Source: Lagopus muta
Taxonomy: Eukaryota > Chordata > Aves > Galliformes > Phasianidae
NCBI RefSeq assembly: GCF_023343835.1
Contig: NC_064472.1
Location: 11,213,469-11,277,468, forward strand
Length of the DNA: 64,000 nt
Direction of reading: 5' to 3'
The notes under the pieces were generated by a model that was not told the DNA's origin, ran no database searches, and saw only the letters and a list, made by a program, of their open reading frames with translations. A program made the translations under genes and the position numbers. Shown in pieces: positions 38,701 to 51,050 of the stretch. The first letter of the stretch is position 1, and each line of letters opens with the position of its first letter.

Positions 38701-41275
38701 TGGGAGTTACCGCATAGGTCTTTCCCTCTTTACACATGGCAAAATAAGCCAAGTTGCAACATTCAGACTTCACAAACTTCATTATAACTAGGCATGGAGA
38801 AATCCTCATCCCCTAGGGAAAAAAAGGTAGGCAGATCACTTTCATGCCTGGCACTCTCCAGACTGCTCATTCATACTTTTTAGCTCCAGTGTGTGGACAA
38901 GACAAAAGAGGATGCTGCAGAGATTTCACTGACATCTAAATAAAGAGGTATAGCTAGCGAATAGGTCACATGCCACACTTCTCATCACAAGCACCATTCA
39001 CCAAATACTATAAGGCTGGAGAACAGCAAAGAAAGAAGTGACAGATGCCCTTAAAGCAAGAGGAATGAGAGAAGGGGAAGAGACCCCTGGAAAAATACTT
39101 GTGTACTTATCTTGAAGGACATGGAGATTGGAATGGAGCTTCCTTGTTGAGGTAGCACAGCTGTAATACGCTTCAATTCATTACCATCAGCACTTCCTAA
39201 GATAGGAACCACCAAAACTCCATGTTTTTTCAAATACGTTATGGGGCTGTACAGTTGCATGTGACGGAACAGTGCTGAATCAAAATTTGTATGTTCATAA
39301 GAGCAACTTAAGAAAAAACGAAATGTGATCTTTCCAGAAGTGTACATCTGTACTGCCAAAAATCTATCCACTTGTGATGATCAAAATCCACTTGCTCTTC
39401 AAGAGAAACAGTTTTATTGGCCACAAGTATACTACAGTGGAATAGAAAGATATTGCCATTTTTCTGGGCTAAAGAAGCAAAATTTGCCCAACATGAGTTT
39501 TGCAAGGCTGTAGAGCTACCCTTAATAAGTTAACAAGCACATTCTTCACAATGAACAAGCCTCACAAACTGAAAGATGTAGAGGTGGTTAGAAGCTTAGT
39601 GATGTATTTTGTCTATTACTTTAAGACAAAATGTTATTAAAGTGTTCTAGGGATTTCTTTACTTCCTAATCTTTTCTAAGGAAAACACTACCTTCGCAAA
39701 ATCTGTCAACCAGGTGCAAGCTTTCTACATCCACAAGAGTGGGAAAGTCTAGAATAGTGGTATCAAACTAATCTTGCAGAACACACTATCAGTGCAATGC
39801 TGTTACAGTATCTGCTCAGGACAGTTCAACGTGGGGCAAAGATGATACTCTGAAGATCAACATGGAAAAGGTATCTCACACTAAGTAGAAAAACTGCCTG
39901 GGATATAGGGGAAAGTGATCACGCTGCATTTCTCAAAATTGAAACAAGATTGAAAATGATACTGATGAATGGAGATTAAGAAGTAAGGTGACACTCCGTA
40001 AGTGCTAGATTTTGTTTTCAGGTCTCATATATGGTGCTATGCCACAATAAGAACAGTTTCACATGAGCAGAACTCAACACAGCTCTGCTTTTCAATGAAA
40101 AGCTTGCTGCAAGCATCTGGGCATGCACCAATCCGCAGAGAGAGGACCTGCTTGGCAGCTCCCACCAGCTTCCATATAAAGAAAAGCTGTCATACAGCCA
40201 TCAAGAAGAGATAACAGGTGACTGTCCTGTCTGTGGCTGGGCACAGAAGGAAGAACTGAGCTGGAGAAAATCTTAAAATTCCTGAGCACAAGCAGCAGAC
40301 TTGACCTAATTCTGTACAGCCAAGAGATCTGGTTTGCTTGCTCACCGCTGCCAAGGAAAAGCTGTGTATTGATTTGGGGGAGGCAGGAGGAGGAATAAAC
40401 AAGCAAACAGTACTTCGTGACTTTGTACAGCATTGCTGTTGCCTGGGCAGCAAACAGCAGCAGCACTTCTGGTAAACAATCACGTCCATCAGGACAGAGG
40501 CAACCTGCTGACCTACTCAATGTCACGCAAGGCCCCAGAGTTTACCAGGTACAAGGTACAGACCATTTTTAATTTCCATGCTAATGTTCTTCTACTGCTC
40601 TTCCATTTCCATGATAATGTTTAAAGAGTCTTTGAAGATTAAAACATCACCAGATGTCCAACAGCAACTGTCCGCTGACAATAATGGTCAAGGAAACAAA
40701 GCCTTTATGATGCTGTCAACTGAAAATCCTATAAACGGTGACTGAGATATTGATGAATAAAAGAGGGCCTTGTTCCTAACGAAGAGGATAGATTACCAGA
40801 GAAAAATTAACTTCCCTACAGGACTCAGTGCATGAACTCAGGATTCATTCACTCTATTTCTGAGCTTTGTTCCCTCCCATTCCCAGTAAGAGGCTAGGCT
40901 CACACAAACCTGAACTGCTACACAAGGAATAACACACAATTGAGAATTAAGGCATTAGTGTTGGGAAAAATTCATTGTGATGTTTTGCTGAAAGGCATCA
41001 TGAAAACACAGCATTATTAGAAGTGTGTCCTATATGGCATGCCAGGACTTGTCCAAATGTTATTTCTACAGTGGGACAAGAACAGAAACGTTTCCTCCCT
41101 TTACTTTCTCTTTGCCAACTTTCCCATCCCAAAGAGATTTCATATCTGCTCTCCTCCCACGTGCCACAAGTATGATGATTCCCAAGCCAAAAAGCACCAT
41201 ATTGACTGAAATCAGGAGCAAAGGCTTTCCCCATGTTTTGAAAACATTGCTTCTCTTTCTCAATCATTGGTTTAC

Positions 41276-41812
41276 AGAGTCATAGAACAGCTTGGGTTGA
41301 AAGGGACCTCCAAGATCATCTAGCTCCAATGCCCCCTGTCATGGGCAGGATTGCCATTCACTAGATCAGAAGGCCCAGGCCCCATCAAGTCCAGCCTTGA
41401 ATGTTTCCAAAGAGGGGCAACCACAACTTCTCTGGGCAGCCTGTGCCAGTGTCTTACCATGTGTCTTACCTCTGAGTGAAAAATTACTTCCTAACATCTA
41501 CCCTAAACCTCACCTCTTTCATTTTAATTCCATCCCCCCTTGTCCTATCACTACCTGTGTAAAAATCTGGTCCCTATCCTGCTTGTAAGATTCTTTCATG
41601 TATGGGAAGATATCAATGAGGTCTCCCTGGTGACTTCTCCAAGCGAAACAATCCCAGCTCCCACAGCTTTTCATCACAGGAGAGGTGCTCCAGCCCTGTG
41701 ATCATATTAGTGGCCCTCCTTAGACCCACTATAATAGCTCTGCATCTTTCTTGCACTGGGGACTCCAGGCCTGGACACAGTATTCCAGATGGGGCCTCAT
41801 ACCTGTTAATGC
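41276..41812 (-). mobile_element. CR1 LINE 3' end
   Basis: Begins with a decayed tail ('cagagtcatagaacag') then 'gggttgaaagggacctccaa' and 'gtcatgggcaggattgccat'. It follows antisense CR1 through the ORF2 end to 'ccagatggggcctcatacctg'. It is 5'-truncated at about 540 bp and moderately diverged. Confidence 0.94.
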
Positions 41813-42563
41813 GACTTAGAAGCTCCAATGAAAACTCCAGTTGTTCAGTCCATTTACATGGTTTATTCAAGAGAAAATTTGATTCTGATATATGTTACAA
41901 ATAAGAGTTATATAATCATTGTATGAGTGATGCTCATAACAGCACAGCCCTGAAAATAATAGTATGTATCAAAGTAAAAGCAAAAGGGAGGTAGAAAACA
42001 GAAATCAGTTTTCTGTGGTGAGCTGAGGTGCTGAATCTCAGCCTGATCCTACCCATGAATGGTACTGGATACCCACAGCAGTTATTGCTGCCTAATCACA
42101 CTCTGGGAAGCAGCTATCTGCCAACCACTCTGTTTTGTCATCTTGTTCTTCTTCACATTTCAGCACTGGAGACACTTATCAACTTGTCCAATGTAATATT
42201 ATTCTTATCAAGTTGTTTCAGAATTCCTACAGTAAATAAGCTTACCATTTCTCTTCAAGGGATAGTTTTCTAGTTTCTCAAGCAATATTTAACCATACTA
42301 TGGTGTTTATCTATTGTCAGTTCTCCCTCCCTCATAAGAATAAACAGAAAATGTATTTTTAGTGGAAAAACACAGTATCTCCTAGTTAGGAGGAGAAAAA
42401 ACAAAGGGAAAAAGAAAAAAAAGCAGAAATAGATATGGTGCTGAATAGCAAAATCTAGGAGCTCTAGGACAGAAAAAAATTATCCATTAGCTCATGAGGA
42501 AGAAGGGCATCACAAACAGCTCAGAAATCTCAGATTTTCATCCTGAAAATGAAATTGTACTTC
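41813..42563. other. Non-coding intronic block
   Basis: AT-rich sequence between a CR1 copy and an LTR; nothing else recognised. Confidence 0.5.
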
Positions 42564-43082
42564 TGTTAATGGTTCCTGGGCTGTTTGGGCTCAGTTCTGA
42601 GACTAATGGGGCAGGGGTACCCATGGACTCATTCCCCAGTAAAGGGGGAAGTGGAAAGGAGAGAAAGGGAAGAGAGATGGACCTAAAACAAGACAGTGGC
42701 AACAATCTGAGGAGGAAAGTTAATTTATTAATTATTACATTGGAATGCAAGGTAACACAATATAATAAAATGGAATTGGAGCTAATAAATCAAATAAAAT
42801 GCGCGAGTGCCAAAAACCAAAGGCCTTACTTTAATGCTGAAGCGAGATGGCTAGGGAGCAAATACACTGCAGAGATGAGCAGCAAAAGGGGAAAAAAAAG
42901 GGGGGGAAGAAAGGGGAGAAGAGGCATTCCTTGTGATTTGCAAACAGTTTTATCTTTCCCTCTGAACAGAAACGGAAATGAAAAGTGATCTGGAGAACTG
43001 GAGCATTAACTCTTTAACTCCCAGTCTACTACATGCTGCTATGATGCGGAATATCCGTAACAGTAATCATAAAACCATGACA
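42564..43082 (-). mobile_element. Solo LTR related to the one at 9656-10156
   Basis: Read on the minus strand, the unit starts TGTCATGGTTTTATGATTAC at 43082 and ends CCATTAACA at 42564. Its first 80 or so and last 50 or so bases track those of the plus-strand LTR at 9656-10156, while the middle differs, so the two belong to related families. Flanks acttc (42559-42563) and atttc (43083-43087) look like a 5-bp target-site duplication with one change. A minus-strand AATAAA lies at 42724-42729. The plus-strand open frame at 42494-42988, rich in Lys, Arg and Gly, falls within this LTR and is not a gene. No retroviral internal region is present. Confidence 0.82.
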
Positions 43083-44890
43083 ATTTCTCAATGCTGATAA
43101 AAAAGGATTAGTATGTTTTCATGTGATGTAGTCTCTTATGAAGAATCAGGGAAAGACAAGAAAAACTACATTCCTCTGCTTGTGGTGCTTCCGGGTATTA
43201 AGAGATTCAGACCCAAATCCTACTGAAACTTCTTCAGAATAGAGATTTTCAAACTTCATAAATCACCCCATCAAAGCTATAGTGGTCTTCCCCTAAGGCC
43301 ACTTGCAATCTGAATTAATTTATGATTCTGTGTCTTCTAAGTTTTAGTTTTGAAAAAAAAAAAAAAAAAAAAAAGAAGAGAAGAGACTGTTTTTTGGATA
43401 AGGTGCTTTGTCAAAAATCCCCTGGCCTGCCTACTAGCCAACTGCTTTGAAAAACCTCAAATCAAAGCAAACCTCAAAAAAGTTTGTAACTGCAACCATA
43501 TCAGGCTGACTTTATGATTTAATTAAAGAAATTATTCTCTAAATCCTTGCTGTGGATAAAATACTTCAGAAGACATAATGAAGTTCTACTGTTTCATTTT
43601 CAAATTTTCATTCTAACGATGACTAACCAAGATGTTTCAGCAAAGCACATGACAAATTAATCAAGGAAACTAATCTTATCTTCATACCATCTTTACCTTA
43701 GAGACCCTTCAACCATAAGGAGATTCAGAGGGGTTTTCATAAATTGATCCCCACTGGAAAAATTTCCAAGGAGATTCCTGATCTCCATTCCTGCTGGGAC
43801 TGACCAAGTAATAGTCCAACAGAAAGGAATTCACTTGGATACTAATAGGTTGGCAAGGAACAGATATACTTTACAGACACCTTGCTGAGGAATTCAGGCT
43901 TAAGTGTGAATCACCACTCCTTAGCCTGTTGCAGGCCAAGATGCATTGGTCAAGAGTGGTCGATGTGCTGCTCTATCCACTTTAAACTACTGTCAATTAT
44001 CACACTAGGATCAAGGCTTTAAAGCACATGCAGGCTGCACATACTGCCTGTATACTCCACTCTGCTTGCATACTCTAAGAGCCCTTTGCATTTTACCTCT
44101 CACACTCTATGTGCCATTTTAAAGAGCTCCCTAAAATATCACCTTATTCATATCCAGGCACTTTGTCTCCTATTCCCCTCCACAAGATACATACAGCCTC
44201 TTTCTCTTGAACTAGAAACCTGAGCTACAGTACTGATAAAAAACAAAGCACAACAAAATCAAGGATTCCACTTCCTTATCTCACTTTGATCCACAGCTTA
44301 TTGAGAAATAAAAAACTTCAAGCTCTAGACTTGGAAGTATTCCTTTGAATGAAGGATGCCTATGTTTGATTCAGGTTTGAATTTAAAGCCCTGGCTAAGG
44401 TTTCATCTAACCAAACATTTATTTTTGAAGTTATAATACAGCTCTTCCATCTGTCCCAGCTACCACCTGCTGATTCAGTTTGTAAAGAAATTCTGGTGTA
44501 CTTGAGCTACAGTCCTTTTGGAAGAATAGCATTCCAGGTGCACAGCAAAGGCACCTCAACTACTAACAGGCTCAAAACAATGAGTAGTGGAAAAACAAAT
44601 AATAGCGAAAAAGCTTCAAATAATAGCAAAAATTTCAAAGTACTGGAGGAAAAAAAAAACAGTAAAAGTAAAATTTTCATAGTAAACCCCAAGGGTCCTC
44701 AGCTTTAGCTTGTGACCTCCTGTTTCTCTTTTTCAGGAATTGCACTCAAAACACTGAATTGATTCTTCTAGAGAATTGTGTCACTAAAGTTTTGGATAGG
44801 TTCATCCAGTTTCTAAGTTCACACACATTCATAAATGCTCCACTTAGTTCCAGTGACACCAGAATTAGCCCAGAACCCCACATCACTTAC
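43083..44890. other. Non-coding, proximal end of ADAMTS12 intron 2
   Basis: AT-rich sequence between the LTR and the exon 2 donor. It has an A-run of 22 at 43353-43374 followed by gaagagaagag. Nothing else recognised. Confidence 0.6.
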
Positions 44891-45252
44891 CAAGCCATTG
44901 CAAGTGCTGATTGCTGCTGTTCCACTCCCTGAACCTGGTTGCAATACTGTGCCAATAAAGTGGCAAGGAACTCCTGAGTGCATTGCAATCTTCGCACGAC
45001 TGTGGTTGCCATGTCTCCTCTCTACTACGTAGTTGTGGGAAAGAAATCCCATGTGGATAGTCAAGTTGAAAAACAGATCCTTCTCCTTGTGGTTAATTTT
45101 ATAATATATTGCATTCTCTTTTTTGTCGATATCTCTCTTCTTTCTTGTGTTTGAGATGTGATGGTGTAAATTAAAAGAAACAAAATGCCCATTTGCATCT
45201 ACTCTTGCTGGATCTACCACTTCGTATTCTTGCAGTGTCTTGATAAATTGCT
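44891..45252 (-). CDS. ADAMTS12: ADAMTS12 exon 2 (propeptide of a secreted metalloprotease)
   Basis: ADAMTS12 is a secreted zinc metalloprotease with thrombospondin repeats that acts on extracellular-matrix proteins; this exon encodes only part of the inhibitory prodomain. The 362-nt exon has an acceptor ending catttcag after a T-rich tract (AG at 45253-45254) and a donor ttg|gtaagt (GT at 44889-44890). It contributes two bases of a split Glu codon and then 120 codons, giving residues 38-158 when joined to exon 1. Family-typical features are EYEVVDPARVDANGHF, the basic stretch RKKRD, EKDLFFNLT, and PCHFIGTVLQ with the conserved propeptide Cys. Possible N-glycosylation sites are NLT (about 100) and NHS (about 120). 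The acceptor is phase 1 and the donor phase 0. The assignment rests on remembered similarity to human ADAMTS12 and on gene order beside RXFP3. Catalytic and thrombospondin exons lie further left, outside what I could recognise. Confidence 0.96.
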
Positions 45253-47731
45253 CTGAAATGAATGTGAAAAAACAAAGAAGCAAAATTGGTAAATGCAATC
45301 CTGTTCAGAGATCACGTGGTTTAAAGAAAAACTCAAGAGTGACAGCAGTCCACCAAGCCATACTGCACAAGAGCTGACTCTCTGTATCTTGCATACCCAT
45401 CACAAAAGGCTCTGATCAAGGAGATGGTGTCCACACATTCAGAAACCTATCCACCTTAAGTAGGAGACGGATCCTTATAAATTAGGAAAAATAAAAGAAA
45501 ACGCTACTAAGTGGTTTTATGGGCTACAGGAACAGCAAGAACATCAGTAGCCTCAGCCTTGGCAGATGCTGCAGCAGAAGAAGGAATTTTAAAGGGTTTG
45601 AAGAAGAATGAAGTAACTATGCAATTTTGCATGAGGATTGCCAACCACGATAAGACTGGATAAGACACCTTATCAGGATCCAGAAGAAGAAATTAGGAAC
45701 CAGCAGAGAAAAACATCACCGGCTTACTTGTCCCTTGCTACGATACAGTACAGCTGTTTCTGACTTCTTGCTGTGGTGTTTTGTTTGTTTTTTTAATTAA
45801 ACCTTAAAAGTCCCGAGCAAATAATGAAACTATGTAAATTGTAATTATAAGAACTTGTAAACTAAAAAAAGGATCTTCAGCTGGCATAACTGACTTCAGC
45901 CCAAGAAATCACAGGCTGAACATCAAAAAGAAATTGTGAGGATGCACATTACTTCAATTCCTCCTTTCTCAATCACTCATTCACAAAGTGAATCATCTCA
46001 TTTATTAAACCAATTAACAAAATAATTAACCTGCTTCATAAATTTCCAGAGCCGCATATTCCTCCCTAGGACTGCTAAGATAACACTTTGAGATACACTT
46101 CTCTTTCCACTGACTACACTTTCAAAGCTTCATAGGCTAAATCATGCCTAGACAAATTGTTGTCTGGATTCATTGCCTTTGGAAAGGAAGATATCTCCTT
46201 CATCCCCACTAGCTGCAGCTGGGACATGACTGCTCATATTTCCTTAGGCCATGTGCACTCAAGACACATGCACTGAAATACTCCCAATTGAAAACCAAAA
46301 CATACATGCATACACACAGACAAAATGAAAAATACACACCAGACTTCTCAGCACATACATAAAACTATGAGCGCAATATGTCTTTACTCAGTAGCATCTT
46401 CTATTTCAGAAACAAGCTCATCGCTCTTCTACACAATAGACAATATATTTTTTTTAGTGCAAGTCATACCAGCAGCCTACAGTAACTTTGTGCCTTTCCA
46501 GGAAAACCACAGCAGTGGGCTCTTAATCTTCATAGCTGCAGGTATCGCAAATGGGGAGACTCATTCCTATAACAAATTCTGAGAGATGCCTCCTGCCCTT
46601 TTCTGCATCAGCACTGTGGGAAATGAGAGGCTGAAAACTCAACCCACACACTCCTATCCAGAGTTTACACAGCCTGTTGACAGCAAAGCAAGTGTCTGCT
46701 GCTTGGCAATTTAGCAGCTGAAACTATCCTGGGGTCCCCCTCCCTTCATGACAGTCCAGTGCAATGGAAGAATGGGCACCAGGAAAAGAGAAGAAACCCC
46801 AAAACATACCTTGCCTGCAGAAGATGTTACAAAATTCCTGTGTATTTTCCTCCATGCCTTATACTGTGCAATCAAAGGCAGGGTGAATAGAGTATCCTGG
46901 AAGATCAAGCTCCCATTTGCCTGCTTTTCAGCCCAATTCATGGAATGATGACTTGACCTTAATTTGCTGTGGCTCAACTGTTAAGCTCCATTCAAGACCA
47001 GAGACTTGCAGTTTTGGACTTTGTTTAAGTGTTTAATGAAGTTTCTTATTTCATTGCTATAGAAATTAGTGTGCAGATGCTAGGGCAATTTAGACATTGT
47101 CAGAAAAACTAGAAATAATGCTTAAGCATCTGTTGCCAACAAGGTTATCAAAGCAGAGAAGTCTAACTTCTTTCATCCACTCTTTCAATACTCATCTCTG
47201 AATGTTAGTCACTGGAGAGTGAAATTATGCTGAAATAATATTATACAATAATATAACCACAGAAATGAATTATTTAAAAGTCTGCAAAAGACCATAGGGA
47301 ATAAGATTACAACACAATAAAGCTTAACAAGATGAGGCGAAAGGTATTTCTGCAAGTAATCATTATCAATGTTAGCAAAGGCAAACCTATCAATATTAGA
47401 ACAACTTACTAAGCTCCATGCTGAGGCTAACCACTCAAACTCTCTAGCTGGAGACAAGTCTTAAACAAAGATAGGAGACACAATTTTGATAATGCCTTTC
47501 TGCTCTTCTGGGAAAGAATAACAATGAAAAGGAAGCAGCAACTGAGAGAATAACTTCACACATGCAGTCCTCACCTCAGTAGAATAAGGGCTGTAATTCT
47601 TCAACACTGACTTCCTGAAACTTCCTTCTCAATTAAAGCATTATGGGCTCCCACAAAACCTACTGCCAGCAAACATGAACAGAGGGAAATTATTCCAGGA
47701 CCACAGATGAGCCTCAGGGCTGGCATGCCTT
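45253..47731. other. ADAMTS12 intron 1, promoter-distal half
   Basis: AT-rich intron sequence with no gene, RNA or transposon recognised. Intron 1 as a whole is 5,263 bp (45253-50515). Confidence 0.7.
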
Positions 47732-48105
47732 CATAGAATCACAGAATCGTAGGGGTTGGAAGGGACCTCCAGAGATCATCGAGTCCAACCCCCCTGCCAA
47801 AGCAGGTTCCCTACAGCAGGTCTCACAGGTAGGCATCCAGGCAGGTCTGGAACATCTCCAGAGAAGGAGACTCCACCACCTCCCTGGGCAGCCTGTTCCA
47901 GTGCTCCGTCACCTCACTGTAAAGAAGTTCTTGCGCACATTTGTGCGGAACTTCCTATGCTGCAGTTTCCGGCCATTTCCCCTTGTCCTGTTTCCACTCA
48001 CCACTGAAAAGAGTCCGGCCTCGCCATTCTGCCCCCCACACCTTAGATATTTATAGACCTGGATCAGGTCCCCTCTCAGTCTTCTTTTCTCAAGGCTGAA
48101 CAGGC
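47732..48105 (-). mobile_element. CR1 LINE 3' end in ADAMTS12 intron 1
   Basis: Starts 'atagaatcacagaatcgt' and 'aggggttggaagggacctcc', then antisense CR1 through 'ttccccttgtcctgtttcca' to 'caaggctgaacaggct'. It lies in the same orientation as ADAMTS12. The copy is well preserved and 5'-truncated. Confidence 0.95.
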
Positions 48106-49619
48106 TCTGTCCCACCAAGTGGCCCGCTCAGGATCTGCAGGCCAGGAAATGGAAGATCTCCATTTAGGCTTAGGTAGCACCAGTGTGGAGAACATTTTGT
48201 CTTCCCACAACTGCCATTTGGGCATGCTGGCTGGCATCATTGTCCTAAGCAGTACCACAGCATCACATTAAGCAGGTCATACATGTTCAATCAGCTCTTT
48301 GCCTTGATACCACAGTGCATGCAAGGGTCATTTCAGAGAAACTAACCAGCCCCAGGCCCATTGCGCTTGCATAAGAAAACTAAGAATTGATTAAATCATT
48401 TGTGGAACCCTCCCTACAGACCCTGCAATTTCTGTGACTTGAAAAACATCTGACAGTACTTAAAACTACTGCTGTCCATTCTACTCCTGTGTGGATTCAA
48501 ACTCGCAACATGTGGCAGAGTACTGCCTATATTAAGAACTGCTGTACAGAGAGCAGATAAACATGGGAAGAAAAAAAAAAACAGTCACTGTCACATGGGA
48601 CAGAAAATGTACAATTTATTTTAGGGGGAAAATACGTTCTTCTGAAAACATTCCTTTAAAATGTGACACATCATCACTTGCATTGACTCATCTTCATCTA
48701 TGCAGCCCATCTGCATCTGCCCCTCAAACCATCTGATCCCCTGGGATAGGAAATAATGTTGCTCATCTCTGGCAGGAGACTCCCTGAGCCAGAGAAAGGC
48801 TCTGCACGCAGGAAATACCCCTCCTACGAAAAGACCCATCCTGGAGAACAGCCATCCAGAGAGCCCTTGGTCACGTAGCAACATTAATTGTCTGATCAGT
48901 CACACCATGGATGCCAAGAGAAAATACACATCTAACAGCTATGCTGTTTCAGTCCTAGATGTCGCACACTTCACTCTCACCTCCATCTGCACTCTGTCTT
49001 CCTCAGGAAAAGAATAATATTTTGAACTGTCCCTTTATGCAGAGTTTATTAAATTTTAGCATTCAATGCCTATAAATGAAGATAATTCTATATCCATTTC
49101 TAAATATCTGGGAAATAAACAGCTGCCAAAGTGCAAATGGAGCTACCCCTGTCCTTTCTGAGGGACAGAAATGATTGTATTCAATCAGTGTAAGTGAATT
49201 CAACAGAAACTAACTTCAGGATAACTGTTGCTCACTTTCCAAAAAGTTTATTTAACAACCATTTCCTTCCAACATTTCTGAGGGACACAGAAGACCTTCT
49301 CCGTGCTCACACTCTTCCGCTGACAGCACCACAGGTGTTGATTTGATCAGGAGGACTTTCAGAAAACAAAATTTTCTCCTACTCTTTCAAGATTTTGATG
49401 ACTTGGCAGAGTTTTCCAGCTAATGACTTTCCTCTTCTCTCACCTCTCCTTAAACTGGAAATGGTACAGAATTCCTAAGTTATGCTACCCTAGATGTCCA
49501 GCAGCTGTAAATGGATATGGTAAAGTTAAGCCACCTGTGGAAGTCAGGCCAGGGTAGTGTTCAACAAGAGGCTTCTCTAGAACACAAATGCTCAGCCTTA
49601 ACCTACTGTCCTCAGTGCA
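48106..49619. other. Non-coding, ADAMTS12 intron 1
   Basis: No gene or repeat recognised apart from an A-run near 48570-48582. Short open frames have no family features. Confidence 0.6.
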
Positions 49620-49885
49620 TACAGAACCATAGAATCATTAAGGCTGGAAAGACAGGTAGTATCACGAAGTCCAATGACCAACTCACCACCAGAACACCCT
49701 CTAAACCACATTCCCAAATGCCACATAGTTTTTGAACACACCCAGGGATGGTGAGACCATCACCTCCCTGGGCAGCCTGCTCCGAGGCAAAGTATTTCCT
49801 AACATCCAATCTAAACCCCCCTGCCCTCCCCTTTCCCCCCTACTGGCACAACATGAGCCCATAACCTCTCATCCTAAACAAGACT
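49620..49885 (-). mobile_element. Decayed CR1 LINE 3' end in ADAMTS12 intron 1
   Basis: Begins 'accatagaatcattaaggct', then shows 'cacctccctgggcagcctg' and 'tatttcctaacatccaatct' in antisense order. It is more diverged than the neighbouring copy and its left boundary in element coordinates is ragged. Confidence 0.85.
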
Positions 49886-50284
49886 TAGGTTGAAGGAGTT
49901 GGTACCTGGTGAGCTGCGGGTGCAGGATACTTGTATTTAGCCATTCAGCCTCTGATGATAAGGCTTACTATGCAAATGTATGGGATTAATACTTGGTTGC
50001 TTTTTGCTCTGGAGGAGCAAAACTTCTGCAAATTGTCCTAACAAAGCCAGGCTATATCCTATTAACACCAATCCAAGCTGCTGCAGTACAGAAGTGATAA
50101 AAATAATCAGAAATCTCTTTCAGTTTAGTAGTAAGAAATGACACTGTTAATTAGGAGATGATTCCTAACGAGGAACATGAGCAAAACATGGGATGCAGCA
50201 ATGTCTTTATCTACATAGCAAAACTCAGTGACTTCCAAAAAGCAACAGGAAGCTGTGAGAGCTGTGCTTTACCCTGTAAAAGTT

Positions 50285-51050
50285 TAATTCAAAGTCTCGC
50301 GGCAGCCCTGGCAGCACCGCACGGGCAGCGCCCGGAGCTCACGCTCCGCAACAGCGCAGCGCCGACAGAACTACGGCGGGGCCGGAGTACGGCGTACTTC
50401 AGTTTCTCCTGCCTGGGTAACAGCAGAAAAACAGCAAACGCGGACCAACCCGCCCCGGCCGCCTCCCTCCATCCCTCCTTCCCTTCGGAGCTCTCTCCGC
50501 CCGCGTCTTACTGACCTTGCCTTCCGTCGGGGAAAAGCGACCCGGCCGTCCCGCACAGCGCCGGGACGTGAAGGACGAGAAGCCAGAATGAGCCGCTCGC
50601 CGCCCAGCTAGGCGGGACGCATGGCATGTTGCGGGAGGGCTGCGCTCAGCCGGGCCGCGGCATGGCCGGGCAGCGGCGGAGCGGCCTCCCGGCACCGCCC
50701 GCACTCCGGCGCCGCTCCCCAGAAGGGCTGCGCGGGGCCGTCCCGGTGTCTGATTTCTGCCCGCGGAGGAAGGAGGGCCGGGAGGAAGAGGGTTCACCCC
50801 CCTCCCCGCGCCTCGGAGCCGCCGGGGGGTTCACGCGCCCGAGAGGAGCGGAGCGGATCGAACCGGACCGGCGGCGGGCGGGGGCTGCCGGCCCTTCTGC
50901 CCGCCTCATGCGGCGGGGGCCGTGAGGAGGACCGGCCCGCACCAGCCAGGCGGCCCTGCCGCGTCCCCAGTGAAAGGCCATGGGAAGGAAGCAGCCCTTC
51001 ATCCCCGCTCCCATAAGGCAGCCCCGCTCACAGGGGCGAGTTCTACACCT
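50285..51050. promoter_or_regulatory. CpG-rich island over ADAMTS12 exon 1
   Basis: Base composition changes abruptly from AT-rich to very GC-rich, with dense CpG dinucleotides, over about 750 bp centred on the ADAMTS12 start codon. No TATA box was seen on the minus strand upstream of the ATG, which fits a CpG-island promoter with dispersed initiation. A five-codon upstream ORF (MPRPG) starts at 50663 on the minus strand if transcription begins above it. The transcription start cannot be placed from sequence alone. Confidence 0.8.
50516..50627 (-). CDS. ADAMTS12: ADAMTS12 exon 1 coding part (start codon and signal peptide)
   Basis: This 112-nt coding segment encodes 37 residues plus the first base of a split Glu codon completed by exon 2. 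The product starts MPCVPPSWAASGS, has a hydrophobic core FWLLVLHVPALC (about 14-25) as a signal peptide with likely cleavage after ALC, and ends SLFPDGRQ. Human ADAMTS12, as I recall it, likewise begins MPC, has SW near residue 8, an ALC before the mature N-terminus, and FPDRRQE at the exon junction. The donor is caag|gtcagt (GT at 50514-50515), phase 1, matching the phase of the exon 2 acceptor. The start codon context is aacATGc, with A at -3. The two exons join to read FPDGRQ-E-QFIK. The segment is too short and spliced to show as a long open frame, so the case rests on the junction and motif match. Confidence 0.95.

Larger units (their letters stand above)
20201..41275. other. Long non-coding intronic block (about 21 kb)
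   Basis: No CR1, LTR, RNA gene or recognisable exon was seen. Low-complexity items include A-runs at 27478-27494 and 34367-34383, (GGTTT)n with T-runs at about 24651-24717, a pyrimidine tract at about 29689-29775, GAAAAT-rich sequence near 31918-31957, and short (TA)n near 36739-36751. A minus-strand open frame at 39051-39371 has a protein-like composition, but I cannot name it and its splice sites are poor. Scattered frames of 60-150 codons are otherwise unremarkable. The remaining propeptide or catalytic exons of ADAMTS12 were not recognised here, though short exons could have been missed by eye. Confidence 0.5.

Noticed and set aside
42494..42988. 164-codon Lys/Arg/Gly-rich plus-strand frame
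   Set aside because: It lies almost wholly within the antisense of the LTR at 42564-43082, and its basic character comes from a purine-rich tract.
1..44890. Further ADAMTS12 exons (rest of propeptide, catalytic domain with HExxH)
   Set aside because: No minus-strand segment with the expected propeptide or metalloprotease motifs and splice sites was seen. ADAMTS12 introns are long in vertebrates, so their absence is plausible, but a computed protein-to-genome alignment would be needed to exclude a short exon.
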